From the NCBI GenBank assembly GCA_013289145.1, contig JABDAM010000009.1, forward strand, positions 1-48,554: a stretch of 48,554 nucleotides of DNA. Direction: 5' to 3'. Origin of the DNA: Alphaproteobacteria bacterium (GTDB lineage Bacteria; Pseudomonadota; Alphaproteobacteria; UBA11073). The first letter of the stretch is position 1. Each line of letters opens with the position of its first letter. A model generated the notes under the pieces. The model did no database searches. It saw only the letters and a list, made by a program, of their open reading frames with translations, and was not told the origin of the DNA. The position numbers were made by a program, and so were the translations under genes. Shown here piece by piece: positions 25,228-33,355 of this stretch.

Positions 25228-25454
25228 TTCATGCTTCACAAAGAATTACATATATTATTGTAATAATTCTGTCGAGATGCGATGCGGCACAATGGTAATT
25301 ATATGTTATATATGGAGCTATTTTTGGAATCTTATTCTGTGGGATTGGGGGTCTATAGGGTTGTTTGTCATTTTTTGTCAAAGCTCTCTGACTTCTGATC
25401 GGGTTTAACACATGCACCCTCAAAATTTACAAAGAATAGGGGAAAAGGCCAACG
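25228..25454. other. AT-rich gene-free spacer upstream of the ORF6N gene
   Basis: No open frame with coding character. The stretch near 25235-25330 is very AT-rich (ATATATTATTGTAATAATT, and ATTATATGTTATATATGGAG) and probably holds the promoter of the minus-strand ORF6N-atp transcription unit, but I cannot choose one hexamer pair with confidence. Confidence 0.4.
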
Positions 25455-25480
25455 GCGCTCAAGTAGCGAAGCGATAGCGC
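25455..25480. repeat. 26-bp palindromic repeat, copy 2
   Basis: Same 26 bases as 24644-24669 except for C to T and G to A at two positions; extended by GG and CC to a GGCGCT/AGCGCC closing stem. It lies just outside the proposed left end of the integrated element, so the ORF6N gene is bracketed by the two copies. Confidence 0.75.
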
Positions 25481-25485
25481 CAAAA

Positions 25486-25501
25486 AAATGGCAGTGACGG
25501 G
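25486..25501. other. Candidate attL core of the integrated element
   Basis: AAATGGC then AGTGACGGG is the same, apart from a missing GCG, as the encoded 3' end of tRNA-Asp at 42535-42553 (AAATGGC-GCG-AGTGACGGG). It is in direct orientation and lies about 60 bp outside paired TTGTACCC motifs, as a core site should. The three-base gap makes this tentative. Confidence 0.4.
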
Positions 25502-25559
25502 CGCCACATTTTAGCTTACAAGTCTTACATTTCCTAGTTTTTCTTTGGATCTGTTTTTC

Positions 25560-25580
25560 TTGTACCCCGGCTTGTACCCC
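25560..25580. promoter_or_regulatory. Candidate integrase arm-type sites, left end
   Basis: Two direct copies of TTGTACCCC, at 25560-25568 and 25572-25580. The same octamer core recurs twice near the integrase at the other end of the element (42378-42387 inverted, 42403-42410). I know of no other role for it here. The remainder of 25502-25687 has no recognisable gene. Confidence 0.5.
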
Positions 25581-25687
25581 CGCCTCTTTTTCCGAAATTT
25601 GGGATTCAAACCTGCAACCTGAACTCCAAACTTCTCAAAAAGAAGGTCCCCCAACATAGCGAAATAAATCACTCAAAACAAGATGGC

Positions 25688-27622
25688 TTATCGCTCAATC
25701 GTAAGCTTAAGCTCCCGCGCTCGGCTGGGGGTTGGGTGCAGCACTTTCTCATTCGTCACGGTGATCTCGTTGCCAACCCGGGTCTGCCGTGCGCGCGCTA
25801 CGGCGATGGCAGTTTTGGCAACCGGCAAAACCAACATTTCCGTTGGGGATTGCAGGAGGATGAGGCGACTATCTTTGACCTCGCGTGTCCCTGCATAGAC
25901 GTATCTTCCGGCATCGGTTTTTTCATTAAACATCCGGTGCGGCAAAACATCCTTGAGGCCTTGTTGGTGTTTTTCATTGCGCTCTGCAATGTATTTTTCT
26001 GCCGCGCGCACCGGCGTGTTTTCCCTATGGCGGGCAGTTATAGTTTCATCAACCAAGGCTTGCCGCTGACGTTCCAATTCAGGGTTGGCAAAACTGACTT
26101 GGATAATACTATTGGCAGCAATATTCACCATGGCGGATTTAAACTTTTCCGTACCTTGAACGGCAAGTTCTCGTCCAAAGCGTTTGACCGCAAGTTCTAA
26201 TACGGCTTTTAAAGCCTTATCACTCAGATTATCCGCCATACGAAGAGATTTGCCATCATCCCGCACAATCCCATCGGCAACCTGATAATGGATGGTGCCG
26301 CGCTTGGTGACGGTATCAATCTTGACGGTCTTAATGGTATCGCGATTATCATTACCGGGGACAATGCTCGTTACAACGTTGCCGTGTTTGCTTTGGCTCT
26401 CGTACCGGTGCCGCAATACTTCCAATGCCTCAGTATTACCTGCCTTGGCTTGGGCTTTCAGCCAGTCATGCCAGATCATGCGGTTGGTTTTGTTGTTTGC
26501 AGCAAAGGTTTTGCATTCCGCAATATAGGCTTCATTAATCTTTTTAATTTCTTTTAACAGCCCTTGAGAAACTTGATGATACAATATCTTTTTGGAGATT
26601 TTCCCCTCTAACAACTTAATCGCCGCGCGTTTGATGCGCGCACCGGCTTTGGCGGCTTTAATCAAGCGGTCTTTACGCGCTTTAGCCTGTTCAAGCTGCG
26701 AAGATTTTTCTTGTCCTTTTTTCTGTGGCTCCTGTTTTTGGCGTTCCTGCTGATACTGCTGCCATAAACTGCTGGTATCAATCTTTGACGCCATGGGCTG
26801 GATTTTATATCCGCCAGTTCCTTGCCCTTGGGATTTGCCTTGCGATTTGCTTTTTACCTTGGCGACCTGGAAAACCCCCAGTTTTTCTTCCAGGGATTTT
26901 TTTGACAATTGCCGGTGAATGGAACTGGCCTTCGCGCCAATGGTGCCATTGGTAATGACCAGGCCATTGCCGCGCGGCAGGATTTGCAAACCGTTATCGG
27001 CCAACACCTGATGCAGAGCCTCCCAGGATTTGGCTTCAAGCAATTCTGGCAGGCAACCGCGTTTCACCCAACCGATTAAGGATTCAAGCCCTGCGGCCTT
27101 TTCCATATCCTGCGCCCGCGCTGCGCCCTGCGTTATGCGCGGGATGTGGTTATCGCGCGCGAGGTTAAATTCAATTTCGAGTTGTTCAGCGGTTTCGCCC
27201 AATTTCCGTTTGTCATAATAGGGTTCAATGGCTTTGAAATTCTGGGGATGGATTTTATTGATGGCGATATGCAAATGCATATGGTCGGTGTCGTAATGGA
27301 TGGCGCTAATGCGTTGATGTTCGCTGTAACCGATGGCGGCAATCAGCCGGTCTTCTATTATCCGCAAAACTTCCGGGGCCGGGCGGTCGCCCTCACGGAA
27401 TGACACCAATAAATGATAGGTCTTGTCCATGGTGGTGCGCTTATTGAGGGCTTGCACCCCCTCGATTTCCATGGCGGCCAGTTCGATGGTATCCGCACCG
27501 CAGTTGGTGAGGCGGATTTCTCCGACGCGTTCGTGTTTGCCCTGGGCGCTTGAGATGTACTGCGCCAGCCGCGTGAAGCTACTGGCGTTAACATTTTTCA
27601 TGGGGAGGCGTTTGGCGATCAT
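25688..27622 (-). CDS. traI: IncP-type (MOBP) relaxase, TraI-like
   Basis: The relaxase nicks oriT, stays bound to the 5' end and leads the strand into a recipient. From ATG 27622 (GGAG upstream) the 644-residue protein has the three relaxase motifs at the positions known for RP4 TraI: Tyr22 in LAQYISS, Ser74 in LLVSFREGD, and the histidine cluster HYDTDHMHLHIAINKIHP with His109, His114 and His116. The coincidence of Y22, S74 and H116 supports both the family and the start. A basic, Gln/Lys-rich linker at about 285-350 is followed by a C-terminal half with two regions resembling the LPD7-type domain of many mobilization relaxases. It is preceded by traJ by 16 bases. No coupling protein gene is present. 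Confidence 0.9.
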   Translation of the reverse strand: MIAKRLPMKNVNASSFTRLAQYISSAQGKHERVGEIRLTNCGADTIELAAMEIEGVQALNKRTTMDKTYHLLVSFREGDRPAPEVLRIIEDRLIAAIGYSEHQRISAIHYDTDHMHLHIAINKIHPQNFKAIEPYYDKRKLGETAEQLEIEFNLARDNHIPRITQGAARAQDMEKAAGLESLIGWVKRGCLPELLEAKSWEALHQVLADNGLQILPRGNGLVITNGTIGAKASSIHRQLSKKSLEEKLGVFQVAKVKSKSQGKSQGQGTGGYKIQPMASKIDTSSLWQQYQQERQKQEPQKKGQEKSSQLEQAKARKDRLIKAAKAGARIKRAAIKLLEGKISKKILYHQVSQGLLKEIKKINEAYIAECKTFAANNKTNRMIWHDWLKAQAKAGNTEALEVLRHRYESQSKHGNVVTSIVPGNDNRDTIKTVKIDTVTKRGTIHYQVADGIVRDDGKSLRMADNLSDKALKAVLELAVKRFGRELAVQGTEKFKSAMVNIAANSIIQVSFANPELERQRQALVDETITARHRENTPVRAAEKYIAERNEKHQQGLKDVLPHRMFNEKTDAGRYVYAGTREVKDSRLILLQSPTEMLVLPVAKTAIAVARARQTRVGNEITVTNEKVLHPTPSRARELKLTIER

Positions 27623-27638
27623 GGCAAGAGCTCCATGG

Positions 27639-28010
27639 TTACAGTTTCCTTGCCACCGCAAGCAGCACGTCCTTGGCCGTGTCAATGTCGGACAGAAGGC
27701 GGTGAATAAACGAAACGGTCTGGTCTCTGCCCGACAATTGCAAGCGCTTATCATCGGTCAAAAACATTTTGAGCAAACCGCCCAACCGTCCCAAATCACC
27801 ACTGGCTTTGGCCAGTTCGATCATGGCCTGGGCATCCAAGGTACTTTTGGGCTGATAGCCGGTGCCGAGGTTTCTGAGGTAGGTGGAGGCGCTGAGGCGG
27901 CACTGTTTGGCCAGGGCTTCAATTTTTGCTTTTTCTTCGGGCAGGCAATGGACCCGGATCGAAGGGCTGTGTTTGCGGGTGGCTTTTACTTCAGTGGATT
28001 TTTGCGCCAT
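27639..28010 (-). CDS. traJ: oriT-binding relaxosome protein, TraJ/MobC-like
   Basis: A 123-residue protein, the same length as RP4 TraJ. It has a ribbon-helix-helix start (SPSIRVHCLPEEKAKIEALAKQCRLSASTYLRNLGTGY, about 15-52). The second half, LDAQAMIELAKASGDLGRLGGLLKMFL, is typical of relaxosome accessory proteins that keep the relaxase at the nic site. It lies immediately before the relaxase gene and beside oriT, and in RP4 it binds the inverted repeat next to nic, which is present here at 28108-28127. Confidence 0.88.
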   Translation of the reverse strand: MAQKSTEVKATRKHSPSIRVHCLPEEKAKIEALAKQCRLSASTYLRNLGTGYQPKSTLDAQAMIELAKASGDLGRLGGLLKMFLTDDKRLQLSGRDQTVSFIHRLLSDIDTAKDVLLAVARKL

Positions 28011-28046
28011 TGATCCCTCCGATGTTATTCATTACAATAACAACAT

Positions 28047-28140
28047 AACGCAGGCGGTAGCCGGTCACCCCGAAGGGCAGGACGTTGAGCCGCAGGCGAA
28101 TAAGATAGTGAGGTGTGCACACCTCACACATCCTGCCCAC
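28047..28140 (+). other. oriT: IncP/RP4-like origin of transfer (oriT)
   Basis: Between divergent traJ and traK. Blocks recognisable from RP4 oriT occur in the same order: GGCGGTAGCCGG (28053-28064), GTTGAGC, GCGAATAAG (28097-28105), a 20-bp perfect palindrome at 28108-28127, and the nic region CATCCTG|CCC with the cut expected between 28135 and 28136. In RP4 the last part reads TATCCTG|CCC. The palindrome replaces the longer RP4 inverted repeat. The rest of 28141-28360 is AT-rich and probably holds the traK promoter and TraK-binding DNA. Confidence 0.85.
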
Positions 28141-28360
28141 CACTTTATCATATATTGTAGGGTGATTGAATTGGAAATTGCGGTATATCGGCAGGATAAC
28201 GCCAGGAAAAAAGATCGCACGGCTTTATCTCATTGAAAACATTGGATTGCTCAGGGATATTCTCAATATCCTGTCATCGATATCCTGTTGAATATCCTCA
28301 AAATATACCATAATATCCTCCCATATCGCGGGTTAGTTGTTATCCTTATGCGGGGTGAAC

Positions 28361-29254
28361 ATGGCCAAGACTTTATTGGAAAGTATGATTGCAGAGAGCG
28401 AAGAACGTGCTGTGCCTGCGAAGGGTAAAACAGCGGCGTTTATTTCTTCCCACCGCGCCGAGATCGAAGAAATCCTCGCTCAGGGTCACGATATCAAAAC
28501 CATCTGGCAGAACCTCAGCAAGGATGGGAGCATTGATTGCAACTATGCTTATTTTTGGAAAATGATGCGGAAACACTTTCCGGGTCATTTTACCCCGAAG
28601 GTTAAATTGCCGGAGGCAAAACCGGTGGTTATAAAAACGCCGCCGATGATGGCGGCACCAAAACCTGACGCTGCGGCGCTGGATTACAATCAAACATCGT
28701 CACCCATTAATAGTGCGGCTATCGCCGCCGATCCCGCCAAACCGGTGGCTACCGGACCCGCCACCTTTGAGCTGGGCAACGGCTGGGAAAACAGGACCTT
28801 CACCACCCATTCAACCTCCGAGAGCGCCAACATGAAGCATGAGCAGAACATGGCCACGTTTACTCCCACCAAGGATGACCCCTTGATGGTGCTTTCCATG
28901 ATGAAGCGGCATTTACTCGAAGCCTTCAACGAAACTTTGGAAAAGAATCTAAGTTCGTTCCTGAACGAAATAGAGGCCGCATCCAAAAAGTCAGCCGAAA
29001 ATAACAAAGCCCGAACACAAGAGTTTATGCAGGCTGCGCTGGAGACCAGCAAAAGACAGGTTGAAGAGGTGCTACAAAAAGGGACAAACAGTCTGCCGAA
29101 TACGGTAAAGGAAACCTTACGCAAGGAAATTATCGAACAAGTTGGCACACTGTTGTATAACGTGGATAAGATGGTGAAGATTGTTATTTGGACCGCTGTA
29201 GCGCTACTATGCGTGGCCGTTGCAGCATTTTGGTTTGCGTTTCATCCTCGGTGA
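28361..29254 (+). CDS. traK: TraK-like oriT-binding protein with C-terminal membrane helix
   Basis: The N-terminal 75 residues match the TraK family, in particular FISSHRAEIEEILAQGHDIKTIWQNLSKDGSIDCNYAYFWKMMRKHF, a helix-turn-helix-like unit that wraps oriT DNA in IncP systems. The start at ATG 28361 has GGGGTG upstream. RP4 TraK has about 134 residues; this protein has 297. The extra part is a Pro/Ala linker, a helical coiled-coil region (about 175-265, LEKNLSSFLNEIEAASKKSAENN) and one C-terminal membrane helix (about 272-292). It could thus tether the relaxosome to the inner membrane. Position and orientation relative to oriT match IncP Tra1. Confidence 0.8.
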   Translation: MAKTLLESMIAESEERAVPAKGKTAAFISSHRAEIEEILAQGHDIKTIWQNLSKDGSIDCNYAYFWKMMRKHFPGHFTPKVKLPEAKPVVIKTPPMMAAPKPDAAALDYNQTSSPINSAAIAADPAKPVATGPATFELGNGWENRTFTTHSTSESANMKHEQNMATFTPTKDDPLMVLSMMKRHLLEAFNETLEKNLSSFLNEIEAASKKSAENNKARTQEFMQAALETSKRQVEEVLQKGTNSLPNTVKETLRKEIIEQVGTLLYNVDKMVKIVIWTAVALLCVAVAAFWFAFHPR

Positions 29255-29364
29255 GGGATGATTGTAAGTGGGGCTAAAATTTAGCACCTTCTGGCTTTGG
29301 GCCACCACTTATGAATATTGCGTATGCAACCTGAGTCCCTTCAACGTCCTTACTGCCACGCGAT

Positions 29365-31437
29365 TTATTCAACATGTTGCTTTGCCTCTAAGGCATTAAT
29401 CCTTGAAATATAAACATCCTTTAAACACATTATAAGAGATTGAGTTTCTTGCTCGGAGAGAGCTGGTTGCAACGGAATGGTACAGGTTTTTATTCTGTTT
29501 TTCAAAAATTCTCTCTGTTCATCTCTCAGCATTTCTTTCCTGCTAATATCATTAGAAGCAGCCATCAGCATTTGGTAGTATAATTGCCCAACGTGGCCAT
29601 CAAGCGCGGAAAGCTCCTTATCAGCGCATATTAAAAGCTCCAAAGTTGATTTGGCATTCTGGCAATCAAAGCTTGCTGTGCCTGGGGGATTTGAAGATAA
29701 TGAGGGTGCTGTTGAGGCATTTGATATCCGCCTCCCGCTAATAACCTTGATAGCATTACTTTCTGTATAATTTTGCGTAAAATTTCCAGTACTTAACTTT
29801 CCTGTAAGTTCAATAATTTCTCCCTCAGGTGGCTTTGAGCCAATGACTTGAAACCGTGAAACCTGGGAATCCTGGGCGCCAGGAGAGCTAATACATACTG
29901 GAATCGTAGTGGTTAAAACCCAGGCGACTGTTATAGAGCCATCTGCTAATGTGAAAGATCGGGGTGAAGCGGTGCCTTGCATAATAATAGTATCACCATC
30001 ACCATAGCAGCGACTTGAAACGATAGAAGCGTTTGAATTCTTACCTGTGTCATCAATGGGTTGTGATTCTGCAGAAGAATTAGATTCATATGATTGTTGT
30101 AATGACCCGCCACTAGTGGAAACATTATTATTGATAGGCTCATTTGTCGTAATGGGTTGGGATTGTGCCATGCTGACTTGCGATATATTTGCATCATATA
30201 CAGGATGATGATTTATGGTTCTCACATAAGTGAGATCGCCCACAATTAAAACCCAACAAATAATGTTCTTTAAATTTTGGGACATCCCATAATTTGTATT
30301 ATACAAAGAACTGGTAGTGCTTTCTAGTTTTTGAAATTGTGGCTGCAATTGTGTTTCTGCAAACGCCTCATTTGCTATTAGTCCTGCAATGGCGATGTTA
30401 AATCCTAACACTATTCCACACTTAGAAAATGAAATGATTTCATTTAATCCATTAGTGCTTTGAAAATGAGATTCCTCATAAAGGGCTATAGGTAGTCGCC
30501 GGTTATCCCTAAAACGCTTATCCGGCCCGCCATTTTTATTTACATAGTGCCATGTATAGTCAACAATTTTTGCATCACTTGGCACTGTCCCGGATTCAAC
30601 AAATCTACTTTGATTAAGGGCAATTTTTAGGTCACGATAATTTACGGCTCCCACAGTGTTCTCTTGGAAGATTAATAGCCGATCAGGGAAGAAATAAAGT
30701 GTTTTTTTGCCAGCGGGAATCGCAGGCACATTAATATTTGTTTTAACAAAGGAAGGTTGACCGAAAGCAAGACGGATTAAGTTACGCTTAACTAACGCAT
30801 TTGCGCCAGCATGATATTTCCGGTCCTTAATGCTGGCCTGCGCCTCAGTATGCCATATACCTCTACAATTCGCCATTAATTGGAAAGCATTATGCAGCTT
30901 CTGAAATATTGCTTCTTGCTCTGGCTCAAAATCATAGAACATCACAACACTTTTACGTTGTTCGTCATAGTAATAGACAGCGATGGTCACGATTATACCT
31001 GCAATTGCTGTCCAGGGCAAAAAATCGCTATTTCCTAACAAGGCAGCTGCGGTAGTCAGAGCAGCTATAAATGGCCAAAAGCGGATTAATTTTTGTTTTT
31101 GGTTCAATTCTTCTAACAAAGACTCCGAAGATGCATCCACCATTTGCAGCACATCACCACTCTCAATATTTTGAAAAGGACCATGTGTTGCATCGGGGAT
31201 AGGCAGTAAAGAGGTTATCGGTTCCTGTTGAAGTGCTGGTGCGGATCGTGAAATTGATTTGCTAGACGGTAACGAGGTACGATAATAAAATCCATTACGG
31301 CCTGCATGGATGTAATTACCTCGTGGGCCGCTGCCAATACGAAATCCTTTAATACCAATTGAGGTGCCGATACCCGATTTTGACAGATTTAATCTGACCG
31401 GCCCCAGACGAATGCTTTTACGGATATAAAACCCCAT
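29365..31437 (-). CDS. DUF4236 / LprI-like membrane protein beside Zorya
   Basis: A 690-residue protein of unknown role. Residues 1-52 are a clear DUF4236 domain (FYIRKSIRLGPVRLNLSKSGIGTSIG, then GPRGNYIHAGRNGFYYR). Two hydrophobic helices follow (about 119-135 and 140-157), then a long mixed region, a Ser/Asn-rich stretch, a beta-rich part with PRSFTLADGSITVAWVLTT, and a C-terminal LprI/DUF1311-like domain (about 595-685) with the Cys pattern FDCQ, LLICAD, KTC, LIMC. I chose ATG 31437, where DUF4236 begins. It is AT-rich like the zor genes, runs divergently from zorA across a 146-bp gap, and is absent from the canonical zorABCD set. A link to Zorya is inference from position. Confidence 0.7.
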   Translation of the reverse strand: MGFYIRKSIRLGPVRLNLSKSGIGTSIGIKGFRIGSGPRGNYIHAGRNGFYYRTSLPSSKSISRSAPALQQEPITSLLPIPDATHGPFQNIESGDVLQMVDASSESLLEELNQKQKLIRFWPFIAALTTAAALLGNSDFLPWTAIAGIIVTIAVYYYDEQRKSVVMFYDFEPEQEAIFQKLHNAFQLMANCRGIWHTEAQASIKDRKYHAGANALVKRNLIRLAFGQPSFVKTNINVPAIPAGKKTLYFFPDRLLIFQENTVGAVNYRDLKIALNQSRFVESGTVPSDAKIVDYTWHYVNKNGGPDKRFRDNRRLPIALYEESHFQSTNGLNEIISFSKCGIVLGFNIAIAGLIANEAFAETQLQPQFQKLESTTSSLYNTNYGMSQNLKNIICWVLIVGDLTYVRTINHHPVYDANISQVSMAQSQPITTNEPINNNVSTSGGSLQQSYESNSSAESQPIDDTGKNSNASIVSSRCYGDGDTIIMQGTASPRSFTLADGSITVAWVLTTTIPVCISSPGAQDSQVSRFQVIGSKPPEGEIIELTGKLSTGNFTQNYTESNAIKVISGRRISNASTAPSLSSNPPGTASFDCQNAKSTLELLICADKELSALDGHVGQLYYQMLMAASNDISRKEMLRDEQREFLKNRIKTCTIPLQPALSEQETQSLIMCLKDVYISRINALEAKQHVE

Positions 31438-31583
31438 GAAGTCAAAGTAATATTTTATAAGCACCTTAATGGCAACTAGAATATATGACCCACTCTTGTG
31501 AGACTAAGCTCAGAATACCTTGCATTTAGACCAACATCACATAAAACAGTTCTTGTAGAAACCCTGTCCCTAGCGAACCCAAC

Positions 31584-33353
31584 ATGATGAACTCCGGCCT
31601 TGATGCGATTCTAGATTTCTTGAACCTTCTTGCAAATGAAGATGTGCGCGGCTGGATAGCCTTTATCGTGACTCTTTTTATAATCAGTGTAACTGTTGGC
31701 ATAGCAATTTTTTATATTAAGAGATTTAATGGCTTTAATGAAGAAATTTTAAACAGCATAAATAAAATCCAGAACTATAATAGAGAAAGCTTTTTTAGGG
31801 CTATCGCGCAAAATTCTAATGAAATCGAAAACCTTAAAAAGGAAAATTTATTGGGTCACGCTTGGAGCGAATACATTGAAACATTAGATTGTGATATTGA
31901 AAAACAAGTTGCACGTTCGCCCATTACTGCAGACCATTTTTTTGATCCTCCAATTATTCTTGCAAAGCATAACAATACAAAGCTTATGATTGCTTGGCCT
32001 GGGACCATAATTTTACTTGGCTTGTTTTTAACATTTCTAGGACTTGTGGCCGCTATTCACAAAGCTGCTGCCATTGGTGGAAATGTTGAGGCAACCAAAG
32101 AACTCCTAACGATTGCTAGTATTAAATTTATTTCTTCATTAGTTGCAATTCTGTGCAGTATTTCACTTGATATTCTTTTGAAGAGAGTTTGGCATAAAAC
32201 AACGAAATTATTTTCTAATATCGTGGATAAACTTGCAACACTAACTGAAGTGGTGACGGCTGAGCGTATTTTAAATGATCATTTAATGAAACTGGTTAGT
32301 TTGCAGAGTGAAAACAATGCTGCTGTTTATAATCTGGCAGATAATATGGCCATCAAATTTGATGAGTTATTAAGGGAAAATCTACGCAATAGCCTCAATG
32401 CTGCATTTATGCCTGCGATAGAAAAATTGGAGCAGATTGGCAGCAAAATTGGCAGTGTTAATGGCGATGCCATGAAAGATATGAGTTCATCTTTTCATAG
32501 CTTGTTGGAAGATCGCACTAAGGGCGCATTGGATGGCTTTGTTACAGAATTTAATGGCCTTAAAAATGATTTTGCTGGCTTGTCATCCGGCATAGGCAAG
32601 CTTGCTGAACAGCTAAATAATGGCAGCAGCGCAATTGGCAGTGAATTAAGCCGTTCTGCTGGCTCAATAGGCGATGCTGCAGGGCAAATGCAAAGCACCG
32701 CGCAAGCATTGCTAAATCAAGTTGGGCAACAGGCAACAAATTTAGAAGCAATCACGCAAAATCTACAAAAAACATTGGGCAATACTGTTGATCAAGTCGG
32801 CAGTGAAATGGCTAGCCAATTCAGATCCATCTTAAATCAGATCAATGAAGGCACTACGGGTATATTCTCGCAAGTTGATACGCAAACAAGTAGCGTGATG
32901 AAATTATCATCACAGTTACATGATCTGGTGGATAAAATGCCTGCCATCACTCGTGGCTTTGTAGATGCAGCGCAACCATTACAGGCAATCACAGACAAGT
33001 TTGGCGAATTAATTTTAGCTTTAAATTATGCTCTTACTGAATCTAAGCAGACTTCTAGTGCAATAATTACAAGCGGCCAGCAATTGACACAGGCCGCACA
33101 GCAATTTGAATCTGCATGGAAGCAGCATCAAGATCGCTTTGGCGAAGTGGATACACAGCTTGCAAACGCCCATGCTGTAATGCTGAAAGGCTTAGAAAGT
33201 TTTCAGGAAAAAGTGCGCGATTGGTCAAATAATATCAATCAGCCCATTAGTAGCTTAACAGATTTAATGAAGACAGTCGGCGGCAATGTGCAGGACATGC
33301 GCGATTTATATGAAGAATTTAATGAGAGCGCCAAAGCGGTTTCTACGAGATAA
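31584..33353 (+). CDS. zorA: Zorya anti-phage protein ZorA (MotA/ExbB-like motor)
   Basis: ZorA forms, with ZorB, a proton-driven inner-membrane motor that senses phage entry. The 589-residue protein has a first membrane helix at about 24-46, a cytoplasmic stretch, then the MotA/TolQ/ExbB channel helices at about 136-158 (AWPGTIILLGLFLTFLGLVAAI) and 178-198. From about 205 to the end it is a long helical tail with many Ser, Gln, Asn and Gly residues, as the ZorA tail is. The tail is shorter than in the roughly 700-residue E. coli type I protein as I remember it. First gene of zorABCD, two bases before zorB. Codon use is strongly AT-rich compared with the chromosome. Confidence 0.9.
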   Translation: MMNSGLDAILDFLNLLANEDVRGWIAFIVTLFIISVTVGIAIFYIKRFNGFNEEILNSINKIQNYNRESFFRAIAQNSNEIENLKKENLLGHAWSEYIETLDCDIEKQVARSPITADHFFDPPIILAKHNNTKLMIAWPGTIILLGLFLTFLGLVAAIHKAAAIGGNVEATKELLTIASIKFISSLVAILCSISLDILLKRVWHKTTKLFSNIVDKLATLTEVVTAERILNDHLMKLVSLQSENNAAVYNLADNMAIKFDELLRENLRNSLNAAFMPAIEKLEQIGSKIGSVNGDAMKDMSSSFHSLLEDRTKGALDGFVTEFNGLKNDFAGLSSGIGKLAEQLNNGSSAIGSELSRSAGSIGDAAGQMQSTAQALLNQVGQQATNLEAITQNLQKTLGNTVDQVGSEMASQFRSILNQINEGTTGIFSQVDTQTSSVMKLSSQLHDLVDKMPAITRGFVDAAQPLQAITDKFGELILALNYALTESKQTSSAIITSGQQLTQAAQQFESAWKQHQDRFGEVDTQLANAHAVMLKGLESFQEKVRDWSNNINQPISSLTDLMKTVGGNVQDMRDLYEEFNESAKAVSTR

Positions 33354-33355
33354 AT

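Noticed and set aside
25601-25620. GGGATTCAAACCTGCAACCT resembles the T-arm of tRNA-Asp (16 of 20, all differences transitions), a possible attL
   Set aside because: It lies on the inner side of the proposed arm-type sites, cannot fold into a T-arm and lacks the CCA end. The site at 25486-25501 fits position and orientation better, so this is kept only as an alternative.
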